NCBI GenBank assembly: GCA_016209605.1
Contig: JACQVS010000040.1
Span: 1-58,345, forward strand
Origin: Planctomycetota bacterium
Lineage (GTDB): Bacteria; Planctomycetota; UBA8108; JACQVS01
Length of the DNA stretch: 58,345 bases
Direction: 5' to 3'
Position numbers and translations under genes: made by a program. Shown here piece after piece: positions 51,292 through 58,345 of this stretch (positions are counted from its first letter, which is position 1; each line of letters starts with the position of its first letter). A model generated the notes under the pieces. It did not search any database, had not been told where the DNA came from, and saw only the letters and a list, made by a program, of their open reading frames with translations.

Positions 51292-51615
51292 ATGGAAACG
51301 AAACACGCCGGAACCATCTACCGATCCTATTCGGCCGATGCCCTGCGCCCGGTGACCCTTCAGTGCGGCTTTCTCGAGAGAGTTCCCGGCTCGGTCCTTT
51401 ACTCCGCCGGGCTGACGCGCGTCCTTTGCACCGCCACCTTTGAAGAAGGGGTGCCACCGTTTCTCGAGGGCAGAGGCAGCGGCTGGGCGACCGCCGAGTA
51501 CGACCTGTTCCCCGGCTCCACCCTGCCGCGCCACGCCCGCGAGCGCGACGGCAAGCTTTCCGGAAGGACGCAGGAAATCCAGCGCTTGATCGGCCGCAAC
51601 TATTCGTCGGTGTAG
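51292..51615 (+). pseudogene. rph: Ribonuclease PH, 5' fragment
   Basis: This frame encodes the first ~103 residues of RNase PH ([68 protein letters not shown]), then four unrelated residues and a stop. The family is normally about 240 residues, so the catalytic 3' half is gone. The break at about 51600 coincides with the stop codon of the oppositely oriented gene 51600-52718. Since rph and rdgB are usual neighbours and rdgB lies beyond that gene, an insertion or rearrangement has probably displaced the rph 3' half. Confidence 0.85.
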
Positions 51616-52718
51616 CGGTGGGCGTTTCGCCTCCACCACTCCGCCCAGTCCTTCGCGCGGTATTCGAAGTCCTGCTGGAAGATCTTCTCCAGGATCCGCC
51701 GGATGGAGGGGTTCCCCTGGACCGCCACGCCGGGAGGCGCCTTCGGCAAGGCGGCGATCACCTCGGGAACCCAGTCCTTGCGCAGGACGAAGACGACGCC
51801 GTCGGCGGCTCGCTCGCGGTGCAGGGCGTTCGCCGAATCCGCCACCGTTTTCAAGGCCAGCTCGAAGAAATTCCGGTGGCGCAGCTTGACGAGCGCTGAC
51901 CCCAGGGCGTTTCGCGCCACGGGGTTCTCTTCTTCGAGCGTCCGCTCGAGCAGCGCCTGCGCCAGGCGATGCTCGGCGGCGCCGTCCCTGGGAGCGGCAA
52001 GCTTCTCCCGCAAGCCCGCCAGGGCCTGCACGGCCACCACCCGGACCGCCTGCGAGGGATGGGCCAGATACTCGAGCAGGATTCCCTCCATTTCGGGCAG
52101 CTTGCGATCGAGGAGCCGGCGGATGGAGTACTCCTGGATGTAACGGTTGTCGGAGTCGGCGCCGCGGAAGTCATCGGCCACCTCCTTGCGCAGCTTCTCC
52201 AGAGCCCGGCGGGCTTTTTCCTCCGGCGTCACCCATTCGCCATCATACTGGGTGAGGCCTTGCTTCGCTTTAAGCTCGCTCTCCCGCCTCCAGCGGTTCT
52301 GGTAGACGGTGTAGCCCAGCCCTTTCCGCGCCGCCGGGTGGTTCGGGTCGATCTTGAGGATGCGCTGGTAAATGGCCTCGACCTTGGTGCGCAGCCGCCG
52401 CTCCTCGGCCCAGACGGCGAGCTCGAGAAGGGCGGGAAGGTCTTCTCCGGTGATCGCCGCCAGGCGCTCATCCACCACTTGCGCGGGAGGCTTCTGGGGC
52501 ACCACCTTCTCGACTTCCTCCTTCTTGAACTCGATAACCACCCCCTGGTCGATGGTGACGCGGATCTTCCCCTCGCCGCTCCCCGGCGAAACCTCCCCCT
52601 CCATGCGGCTGCCGTTTTTCAGGTAGACGACGTCGCCGGCAGCGAGGGAGCCCCAAAACACCGCCGCTGAGAGCCAAAGCCCCCGCCACGGCCGAACTTG
52701 CCGCTTGTGTTTTGCCAT
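51600..52718 (-). CDS. Exported HEAT-repeat-like protein
   Basis: A 372-residue protein with an N-terminal signal ([16 protein letters not shown]), a small beta domain ([15 protein letters not shown]...[14 protein letters not shown]), a TPR-like helix pair ([23 protein letters not shown]), and a helical HEAT-like solenoid ([40 protein letters not shown]). This architecture is common in planctomycetes and its function is unknown. The gene is inverted relative to the rph fragment and rdgB on its two sides. Confidence 0.75.
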   Translation of the reverse strand: MAKHKRQVRPWRGLWLSAAVFWGSLAAGDVVYLKNGSRMEGEVSPGSGEGKIRVTIDQGVVIEFKKEEVEKVVPQKPPAQVVDERLAAITGEDLPALLELAVWAEERRLRTKVEAIYQRILKIDPNHPAARKGLGYTVYQNRWRRESELKAKQGLTQYDGEWVTPEEKARRALEKLRKEVADDFRGADSDNRYIQEYSIRRLLDRKLPEMEGILLEYLAHPSQAVRVVAVQALAGLREKLAAPRDGAAEHRLAQALLERTLEEENPVARNALGSALVKLRHRNFFELALKTVADSANALHRERAADGVVFVLRKDWVPEVIAALPKAPPGVAVQGNPSIRRILEKIFQQDFEYRAKDWAEWWRRNAHRYTDE

Positions 52719-52742
52719 ACCCTCTTATATTAAAGGATTTCT

Positions 52743-53426
52743 ATGATGATGGCCACAACCACACCCCGGCTCCTGGTCGGCACCGGCAACCGCCACAAGG
52801 TTGAAGAGATCGCCGCCCTTCTCGCCGCTCTCCCCCTCGAGGTGACGGGCTGCGAGCGGCTGCCGCGCCAGCCGGCGGTGGCCGAGACCGGCGCGACCTT
52901 CGAGGAGAACGCCGCCCTCAAGGCCCTGGCCTTCGCCCGCGCCGCCGGCGAGCTGCCGCGGGAAGAAAGGCCGCGCTGGGTGCTGGCGGATGACTCGGGG
53001 CTGTGCGTCGACGCGCTGGGGGGGGCGCCCGGGATTCACTCGGCCCGCTACGCGGCCTCGCCCGGCTCCGCCGGCAATAGTCCAGCCGAGGCCAACAACC
53101 GCAAGCTCCTCGAGGCGCTGCGGGACGTTCCCCCGGAGCGCCGCGGCGCCCGCTTCGCCTGCGCCCTGGCGCTGGTGGAGGTTCCCGGAAAAGCGGGTGA
53201 GGAGCCGCAAGTGGCCTTCACGGCGCGGGGGGAGTGCCGCGGCCGGATCATCGAGGCCGGGCGCGGCCAGGGGGGATTCGGATACGACCCGCTCTTCCTC
53301 ATCCCCGACCTGGGCTTGACCTTTGCCGAGCTGCCCGCCGTCGAAAAGAACCGGCGCAGCCACCGCGGCCGGGCCTTGCGCCGGCTCCGGCAATATCTGG
53401 CAAGGGCGCTGGGAAGTGGATGTTGA
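52743..53426 (+). CDS. rdgB: XTP/dITP diphosphatase
   Basis: A house-cleaning nucleotide pyrophosphatase that removes XTP, dITP and ITP. It has 227 residues with LLVGTGNRHKVEEIAALL at the N-terminus (the usual TxNxxK motif), WVLADDSGLCVDALGGAPGIHSARYA, GRIIEAGRGQGGFGYDPLFLIPDLGLTFAEL and the C-terminal SHRGRAL. The start has AAAGGA upstream. It is normally downstream of rph, whose remains lie 1.1 kb upstream. Confidence 0.95.
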   Translation: MMMATTTPRLLVGTGNRHKVEEIAALLAALPLEVTGCERLPRQPAVAETGATFEENAALKALAFARAAGELPREERPRWVLADDSGLCVDALGGAPGIHSARYAASPGSAGNSPAEANNRKLLEALRDVPPERRGARFACALALVEVPGKAGEEPQVAFTARGECRGRIIEAGRGQGGFGYDPLFLIPDLGLTFAELPAVEKNRRSHRGRALRRLRQYLARALGSGC

Positions 53427-53520
53427 CGGAAACATCCGTTATAAAGGTACCTTTTGTAAGGAACCCGCTTCAACGAAGCGAAATCGGACCGGAATCGGCA
53501 TATTGAAGCGTTTCGAGGTC

Positions 53521-55293
53521 ATGGGAAAACTCAAAGAAAAAAAGGATCCAAAAGAGCACCCCCCCTCAAGCCCTCCTGGCCCTGGAACGGAGTCTCCCGA
53601 GCCGAAAAGCCACTACGACCACTTCCGGGAAAACCTCGAGACGATCATCGTCGCCTTCGTCCTGGCCTTGATCATCCGCCACTTCTCGGTGGAGGCGTTC
53701 GAGATTCCCACCGGCTCCATGGCCCCGACCCTCTTCGGCATCCACGCCTGGGCCACTTGCCCCAATTGCGACACCGAGTTCAACTTCGGATTGCAAAGCG
53801 ACACCGACACGGGGAAGCTCAGCGTCCCCTTCCAGGAGATGACGGTTTACCTCGGCAAGTGCCCGAAGTGCGGCCTGCCCAACCACCGCCTCTTCGCCGA
53901 TTCCGTGGCCGGTCAAACCGCCGTCCTCACCTGCGACTCGGAGACCTGCCAGTTCCGGTGGAAAGCGGAACTCAAGGACTTCTCCAGAAGCTCTGTCCAT
54001 AGACGGGAACTCACCCTCGAGTGCCCGATCTGCCAGCTGCGCTTCCGCGAGCTGCTCGAGCAATCGAACCACACCGGCGGCCACAAGATCCTGGTCAACA
54101 AGTTCGCCTACCGGCTGGGGCCGCCGAGGCGCTGGGACGTCATCGTCTTTCAGATGAACGAGGAGAAGAACTACATCAAGCGCCTGCTCGGACTGCCCGG
54201 GGAGAAGATCTCCTTCCGCGGCGGCGACCTCTACGTGCAGGGGCCGGGGGAGGAGAAGCCTCACCTCGAGCGCAAGCTCGATCGCCCCGACGTCCAGAAG
54301 GCGCTGTGGACGAAGATCTCCGACACCAAGGTCCGGGAGCGCGGCTACAACCCCGAGCCGGCCTGGAAAGAGGTCTTCGAGAAGGACAGCGGCCTCGAGG
54401 GGAAGGACCTCCCGGCCCGGATCAACTCCCAGTGGTGGAAGTGGCTCCCCGAGGCGCAGCGCCCCGACGCCAACCGCTGGGCGGTTAACGTCCTCCAGCC
54501 GCCAGGGCGAATTGCCGCCTTGAAGTTCAACCGCCGCTGCGTCGACTTCTACAACTACAACCTCTTCCACCCGGACTCGCGCTCCGTCGCGTTCCACCAG
54601 GTCGGCGACAAGAAGGTGGCGTTCACGGTCCGGCCGTCGATGGGAAGCGGCTGGATCGGCGGCGAGATCCGCGACGGCGACTTCACCTTCCAGCTGCGCA
54701 TTCCCGTCGGCAAGCCCGACCCCGCCCGCCCGGCCACCCTGCGCCGACTGCCGGCCGAGAAGGACATGAGCAGGTACAATCCGCGCCGGGAGCCTCCCGC
54801 CGAGTGGAAGGGCCTGCAAGCGGCGGCCGAAGTGGCGCTGCCGATCCTCTCCCCTTCGCAAGTGGAGTTCGAGAACGTCGATGACCGCATCGCGGTGCGC
54901 TTGAACGGCCGGGAAGCGATGGCCATCGAGTACGAGAGCGGCTCGCCGGAGCTGAAGCCCGATGATCACTACCTGATGCTCCTGGCGAGCGACGTCACCG
55001 CCGACTTCGAGTCGGTCGAGGTCTGCCGCGACGTGTATTACACCCAGATCACCTCCAATGTCTTGCCGGAGGTCTACGAAGCGCGGATGTACGATCCGAG
55101 CACCCATACTTACCACGTCGGGTCGGCCGCGGCAGCCGGCGCCAACGAGTACTTCCCCTGCGGCGACAACAGCCCCAACTCCCTCGATGGCCGCTTCTGG
55201 GGCACGGTCCCTGAGCGCAACCTGATGGGGAAAGCGCTGCTCGTCTTCTGGCCGGCGTGGCCGACCAACTGGCAGCCCCAGTTCATCCGCTGA
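53521..55293 (+). CDS. lepB: Signal peptidase I with an inserted cysteine-rich domain
   Basis: A type I (S26) signal peptidase of 590 residues, about twice the usual size. It has one transmembrane helix (TIIVAFVLALIIRHFSVEAF), the nucleophile Ser66 in PTGSMAPTL and the base Lys220 in NYIKRLLGLPGE, then FPCGDNSPNSLDGRFWGTVPERNLMGKALLVFWP (box E) at the C-terminus. Between Ser and Lys lie about 110 extra residues with four cysteine pairs (CPNC, CPKC, CDSETC, CPIC), likely zinc ribbons. A second insertion of about 230 residues precedes box E. Such insertions occur in planctomycete enzymes; zinc binding is inferred. The start at 53521 has GAGG upstream; no family similarity precedes it. Confidence 0.9.
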   Translation: MGKLKEKKDPKEHPPSSPPGPGTESPEPKSHYDHFRENLETIIVAFVLALIIRHFSVEAFEIPTGSMAPTLFGIHAWATCPNCDTEFNFGLQSDTDTGKLSVPFQEMTVYLGKCPKCGLPNHRLFADSVAGQTAVLTCDSETCQFRWKAELKDFSRSSVHRRELTLECPICQLRFRELLEQSNHTGGHKILVNKFAYRLGPPRRWDVIVFQMNEEKNYIKRLLGLPGEKISFRGGDLYVQGPGEEKPHLERKLDRPDVQKALWTKISDTKVRERGYNPEPAWKEVFEKDSGLEGKDLPARINSQWWKWLPEAQRPDANRWAVNVLQPPGRIAALKFNRRCVDFYNYNLFHPDSRSVAFHQVGDKKVAFTVRPSMGSGWIGGEIRDGDFTFQLRIPVGKPDPARPATLRRLPAEKDMSRYNPRREPPAEWKGLQAAAEVALPILSPSQVEFENVDDRIAVRLNGREAMAIEYESGSPELKPDDHYLMLLASDVTADFESVEVCRDVYYTQITSNVLPEVYEARMYDPSTHTYHVGSAAAAGANEYFPCGDNSPNSLDGRFWGTVPERNLMGKALLVFWPAWPTNWQPQFIR

Positions 55294-55320
55294 AGGAGGG
55301 AAACTTATGGATAGATTCTT

Positions 55321-55388
55321 CCTCCGCAACTTCTCCGCATCCTGCGGAGAAGTTGCGGATAGCTCGGTTGCGGGCGAAGCCCGCATTA
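55321..55388 (-). repeat. REP-like palindromic repeat, copy 2
   Basis: The inverted copy of the 736-803 unit, with near-identical sequence across 68 bp. It lies in the gap between lepB and lptB, so a hairpin here could affect the shared transcript. Confidence 0.8.
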
Positions 55389-55419
55389 CAGCTTTTCGAT
55401 CGGAAAAGAGCGAGGCATC

Positions 55420-56196
55420 ATGGTTGAAGCGACCCCAGTAGAGGCCCGGGAGCACCGCGGGAGCGGCGTCGGCGATCCGCTCCTCGAGGTGATTGAAATT
55501 TCCAAGACTTACGGGGGCCGGACCGTGGTCGACGGCGTCAGCTTCATCGTCGGCGGCGGCGAGATCATCGGCCTCCTCGGCAAGAACGGCGCCGGCAAGA
55601 CCACCAGCTTCCGCATGACCATCGGCATGATCCCCGCCGACGAAGGAACCATCCGGTTCCTCGGGCGCGAGGTCACCCGGATGCCGATGTACAAGCGCGC
55701 CCGCCTCGGCATGGGCTACCTGTCGCAGGAGTCGAGCGTCTTCCGCCGGCTCACCGTCGAGGACAACCTCAACGCCATCCTCGAGACCACCTCGCTCTCC
55801 GCCGGCGAGCGCGTTCGCCGGCGCGACGAGCTGGTCGAGGAGTTCGGACTGGGGCGCCTCCTGCGCTCCAAAGCCGAGGTGCTCTCCGGCGGCGAGAAGC
55901 GCCGCCTGGAGATCGCCCGTTCCCTGATCACCGAGCCCAAGCTGATCCTCCTCGACGAGCCCTTCAGCGGCGTCGATCCCATCGCCGTCTCGGAGATCCG
56001 CCACATCATCTTCCGCTTGAAGCAGAAGGGGATCGGCATCCTGCTCACCGACCACAACGTCCGGGAGACGCTGGCGACCACGGACAAATCGTACATCATC
56101 CTCGACGGCAAGATCATCGCCCAGGGGAACAAGGATGAGATCCTCTCGGACCCGCTGGCGCGAAAGTACTACCTGGGAGAAGACTTCGAGATGTAG
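55420..56196 (+). CDS. lptB: LPS export ABC transporter ATPase LptB
   Basis: The ATPase of the lipopolysaccharide export machine. It has 258 residues with Walker A GKNGAGKTT, Q-loop YLSQESSVFRRLTVEDN (the LptB-type sequence), signature LSGGEKRRLEIAR, Walker B LILLDEPFSGVDP and C-terminal GNKDEILSDPLARKYYLGEDFEM. The wording YLSQE-SSVFRRL and the length fit LptB rather than general ABC ATPases. Membrane partners lptF/G are not in the window. Its presence suggests an LPS-type outer membrane. Confidence 0.92.
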   Translation: MVEATPVEAREHRGSGVGDPLLEVIEISKTYGGRTVVDGVSFIVGGGEIIGLLGKNGAGKTTSFRMTIGMIPADEGTIRFLGREVTRMPMYKRARLGMGYLSQESSVFRRLTVEDNLNAILETTSLSAGERVRRRDELVEEFGLGRLLRSKAEVLSGGEKRRLEIARSLITEPKLILLDEPFSGVDPIAVSEIRHIIFRLKQKGIGILLTDHNVRETLATTDKSYIILDGKIIAQGNKDEILSDPLARKYYLGEDFEM

Positions 56197-56214
56197 GATG
56201 CAGACCGCGCAACC

Positions 56215-56670
56215 ATGAAAACCCCACCAGACGCCCGCTTCACCCTCAACTTCGACTACCTTTCCACCGTCCTCGCCGGTTGGCTGATCCCCGGCGCCGG
56301 CCACTGGATCCTCGGCCAGCGGGCGCGGGCGGCCATCCTCTTCGCGGCCGTGAACGCCACCTTCTGGATCGGCCAGTATCTGGGCGACTTCCGCCCGGTG
56401 AACCGAGCCATCCATCCGATCTTCTTCTGGGGGCAGGTGGGGAACGGCCTCGGCACCCTGGTCTCGAATTACCTGTGGGGGGAGAAGCGCACCCCCCCAC
56501 CGGGAGTGGACCGCACTCTACCGCCCCTCCTCAACACCGGCATCCTCTTCACCAGCATCGCCGGCCTTTTGAACCTGCTCCTCGTCCTGCACCTCGCTGA
56601 TCCCAAGACCTGGCTAGAGAGCATGCGCCGGCCGGGGGAGGAGAGGCGGAAAGCCCCGGGGGAACCATGA
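56215..56670 (+). CDS. DUF6677-like small membrane protein
   Basis: A 151-residue protein with four hydrophobic segments: LAGWLIPGAGHWILGQRARAAILFAAVNATF, then FFWGQVGNGLGTLVSNYLW and TGILFTSIAGLLNLLLVLHL. The GWLIPGAGHWILG motif is, as I recall, the signature of a family found mostly in planctomycetes. It begins 18 bases after lptB and overlaps the next gene by four bases (ATGA). Function is unknown; the context suggests envelope work. Confidence 0.8.
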   Translation: MKTPPDARFTLNFDYLSTVLAGWLIPGAGHWILGQRARAAILFAAVNATFWIGQYLGDFRPVNRAIHPIFFWGQVGNGLGTLVSNYLWGEKRTPPPGVDRTLPPLLNTGILFTSIAGLLNLLLVLHLADPKTWLESMRRPGEERRKAPGEP

Positions 56671-56867
56671 ACTCCTTGGTCGAAACGCTCCTCTATTTCG
56701 TTTTCATCTCCGCCGTGGTGGCGGTGGTCTGCACCCTGGCGCGCGGCGGCGACTGGAAATGGCTGGCGCGGGAAGCGCTGCACTTCCTCACCTTGATGGT
56801 CGTGGGGATCATCGCCTTTTCAGGGCTGGTGTACGTCCTGGAGTGGATCTTTATCAGAAAATTGTAA
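56667..56867 (+). CDS. Small two-helix membrane protein
   Basis: A 66-residue protein with transmembrane helices VETLLYFVFISAVVAVVCTL and FLTLMVVGIIAFSGLVYVL separated by a basic loop (RGGDWKWLAREALH). It is coupled to the preceding gene by an ATGA overlap, so the two probably form one envelope-related unit. No named family is recalled with certainty. Confidence 0.78.
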   Translation: MNSLVETLLYFVFISAVVAVVCTLARGGDWKWLAREALHFLTLMVVGIIAFSGLVYVLEWIFIRKL

Positions 56868-56901
56868 TCAGTTTCTGTGGCCGAATGGCGACAGAAACTA
56901 A

Positions 56902-58230
56902 TCAACGCGCCTTGCGTCGAATCCAGACCACTCTTTGCATGGTCTTCGCGGTGGCCCCTTCGCCTCTGTCGTCGACGACGCGCATGGTGATGCGGATGGC
57001 CGAGGGCAGGAAGGCGGCCTTGTACAGGATGGGACCCTGCGACTCGCTCTGCCAGTTGGTGGAGTCGACGTCCTCGTAAAACTCGAGGAGGCCGCTCATG
57101 TTGGCCCGCACGGTGTAGAGGTCCCCAACCCACTGCACCTGGCGAGTCAGGGGGGTTGGACCGCTGCGGATCTGGCCGCGATTTGCCGGCGTGAAGGCAA
57201 AGATCTTGCTTCCCTGGGTCAGCTCGGCGAACTGGATCTTGGCGTTGGGAGTGATCCAGCCGAAGCGCACTGGCCGGTGGTCCCCCTGCGGCTGGCGATC
57301 TCCCTGGCGCGCCTTGTAAGCGTAGGCTTTGGCGTACTGCGCGGTGATGCGGTTCGAGCCGTAGCCGAAGGTCTTCTTGTACATGGGGCCGACCTGGGGG
57401 TCATTGATGAGCTGGGGCTGGGTTTCCGGCTCGGACGGCGACTCGTAGTCCTCCTTGGGGGTGCGGAAGGCGATGCCGCCAGAGGTCCGGTAGAAGCGGT
57501 TCTCCACCGTGTACTCCACCTTGAAGTCGGTGACATTGGAGCTGACCTCGACGCGGCGGCGCTTGATGGGGAAGTTCTTGGCGATCTCCTGGAGCTGCCT
57601 GGGAGCGATGGCGTGGTATCGGACGAGCTTGATCAGCACCAGGTCCGCCAGGGCCTTGCCGATCACCTCCACCGGCGGCTGCGGGTTGCCGTTCGAGTCC
57701 ATTCGGTTGGGGTCGACCAGCATGTACTCGACGTTGGCCTCGCGGATCTCGCCATCGACGTACGTGAAGGTGCGGAAGTAGGCCTGGTAGGCATCGTGGC
57801 GCTTGCGGTTCTCCGGCACGTCCGGGCTCACTTCGGTATCGACGCCGGTGTAGTGGCGCTCGAGGATATAAGCGAACTCGTCATAGGTGTTGGGAATGCC
57901 GCCATCGACCACCCCCTGCCCCAGCTCATCCGTGGTGTCCGGGAACTCTTCCCCCTCATCCCACTGGCGGTTGATGCGGGTGCCCGGCCCTCCTCTGCCG
58001 TCAGCGAAGAACTCGAGGTTGGGGGTGTCGATCCACTGCGAGAAGTCCCGGTCCATGGTGAGGAGCGCCAGGCGGAAGCGGTTCGAAAGCTCGACCTTGC
58101 GCATCGTCCCCTCGTATATCTCCCGGGCGGTGTTGGAGATGATCATGATGGTCATGGAGATGATGGCGGCGAGGGCGAGCGCCACGAGCAGCTCCACCAG
58201 GGTGAAGCCGCGCGCCGGCGCTTCAGCCAA
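56902..58230 (-). CDS. Type II/IV prepilin-like protein (GspJ/PilW-type)
   Basis: A pseudopilin with the class signature ARGFTLVELLVALALAAIISMTIMIIS: the leader ends at Gly before Phe-Thr-Leu-Val-Glu, with Glu5 and a hydrophobic helix. The mature part is about 430 residues, long for this family, and shares no further recognised domain. The start is uncertain. A TTG at 58230 gives a normal short leader (MAEAPARG) while the longer frame to 58287 is translated from repeat sequence. The 5' edge abuts the dispersed repeat, so the native start region may have been replaced. Other secretion or pilus genes may lie outside the window. Confidence 0.8.
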   Translation of the reverse strand: MAEAPARGFTLVELLVALALAAIISMTIMIISNTAREIYEGTMRKVELSNRFRLALLTMDRDFSQWIDTPNLEFFADGRGGPGTRINRQWDEGEEFPDTTDELGQGVVDGGIPNTYDEFAYILERHYTGVDTEVSPDVPENRKRHDAYQAYFRTFTYVDGEIREANVEYMLVDPNRMDSNGNPQPPVEVIGKALADLVLIKLVRYHAIAPRQLQEIAKNFPIKRRRVEVSSNVTDFKVEYTVENRFYRTSGGIAFRTPKEDYESPSEPETQPQLINDPQVGPMYKKTFGYGSNRITAQYAKAYAYKARQGDRQPQGDHRPVRFGWITPNAKIQFAELTQGSKIFAFTPANRGQIRSGPTPLTRQVQWVGDLYTVRANMSGLLEFYEDVDSTNWQSESQGPILYKAAFLPSAIRITMRVVDDRGEGATAKTMQRVVWIRRKAR

Positions 58231-58345
58231 GAGCCTGTCCCGAAAGTCGCTCCGAGGCCCGAGGCCGAGCGAGAAGGCGCCAGACAAGGGCGAGAATCGA
58301 GCAGTCGCGCAGATTCGAGCGCCCGGAGGAGGCGGGCACCCCGAA
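58231..58345 (+). repeat. GC-rich dispersed repeat, cut by window end
   Basis: The block begins GAGCCTGTCCCGAAAG and contains CGAGGCCGAGC, GACAAGGGCG and GAGCGCCCGGAGGAGGCGGGC, which parallel the start and middle of the 44583-44880 unit in the same order. It begins at the prepilin gene's 5' edge and runs off the window end. Confidence 0.6.

Noticed and set aside
53566..56415. A 949-residue open frame on the minus strand
   Set aside because: It is the antisense shadow of lepB and lptB, has no family motif, and arises from high G+C at third codon positions.

Overview
The window is high in G+C, with a few AT-richer patches. It looks like a chromosomal piece of an uncultured member of Planctomycetota or a neighbouring phylum. 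This rests on recalled family distribution, not on a search. The pointers are four secreted proteins with dockerin-type calcium repeats, a haem protein related to the hydrazine synthase alpha subunit family, a type I signal peptidase carrying a cysteine-rich insertion, a DUF6677-like membrane protein, a Tat-exported Gfo/Idh/MocA oxidoreductase and a two-gene methylmalonyl-CoA mutase.

Left part (1-8.5 kb): a propionyl-CoA to succinyl-CoA operon. birA, both mutase subunits, epimerase and carboxyltransferase overlap one another end to end; after a GC-rich dispersed repeat come biotin carboxylase and the biotin carrier protein. A MerR-type regulator diverges from birA across a near-perfect palindrome. 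From 8.5 to 17.5 kb lie secreted and envelope proteins: a dockerin/SBBP protein, a membrane protein, a frameshifted sorbosone-dehydrogenase-like multidomain protein and a triheme HzsA-like protein. From 17.5 to 25.4 kb a minus-strand run holds dnaX, ybaB, recR, a membrane protein and an ABC-2 type exporter, with the SRP RNA gene just upstream of dnaX.

25.6-36.9 kb is a tRNA-Ser cluster (GGA, CGA, TGA) invaded by integrative elements. An 8.2-kb element (28641-36815) sits at tRNA-Ser(TGA), flanked by 73-bp direct repeats. To its left is the remnant of a related older element whose excisionase and integrase genes have been fused by a deletion. In both copies the att core lies in frame inside the integrase reading frame, so integration exchanges the integrase C-terminus. 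The element encodes a RepA-like ATPase, small helix-turn-helix proteins, a second tyrosine recombinase behind a (GA)13 tract, and a dockerin-like secreted protein as cargo.

36.9-49.2 kb: tadA, a type II NADH dehydrogenase, an rRNA/tRNA methyltransferase-like protein, a Uma2-type protein and a Gfo/Idh/MocA oxidoreductase; then a sigma-54 activator whose receiver domain lacks the phosphoacceptor aspartate, divergent from a small protein with a well-spaced sigma-54 promoter. A pair of AT-richer secreted dockerin proteins follows, with GC-rich non-coding blocks on both sides. 49.1-58.3 kb: tRNA-Arg(ACG), scpB, a parvulin lipoprotein, a truncated rph cut off by an inverted gene, rdgB, the enlarged signal peptidase, lptB, two small membrane proteins and a prepilin-like protein whose 5' end abuts another copy of the dispersed repeat.
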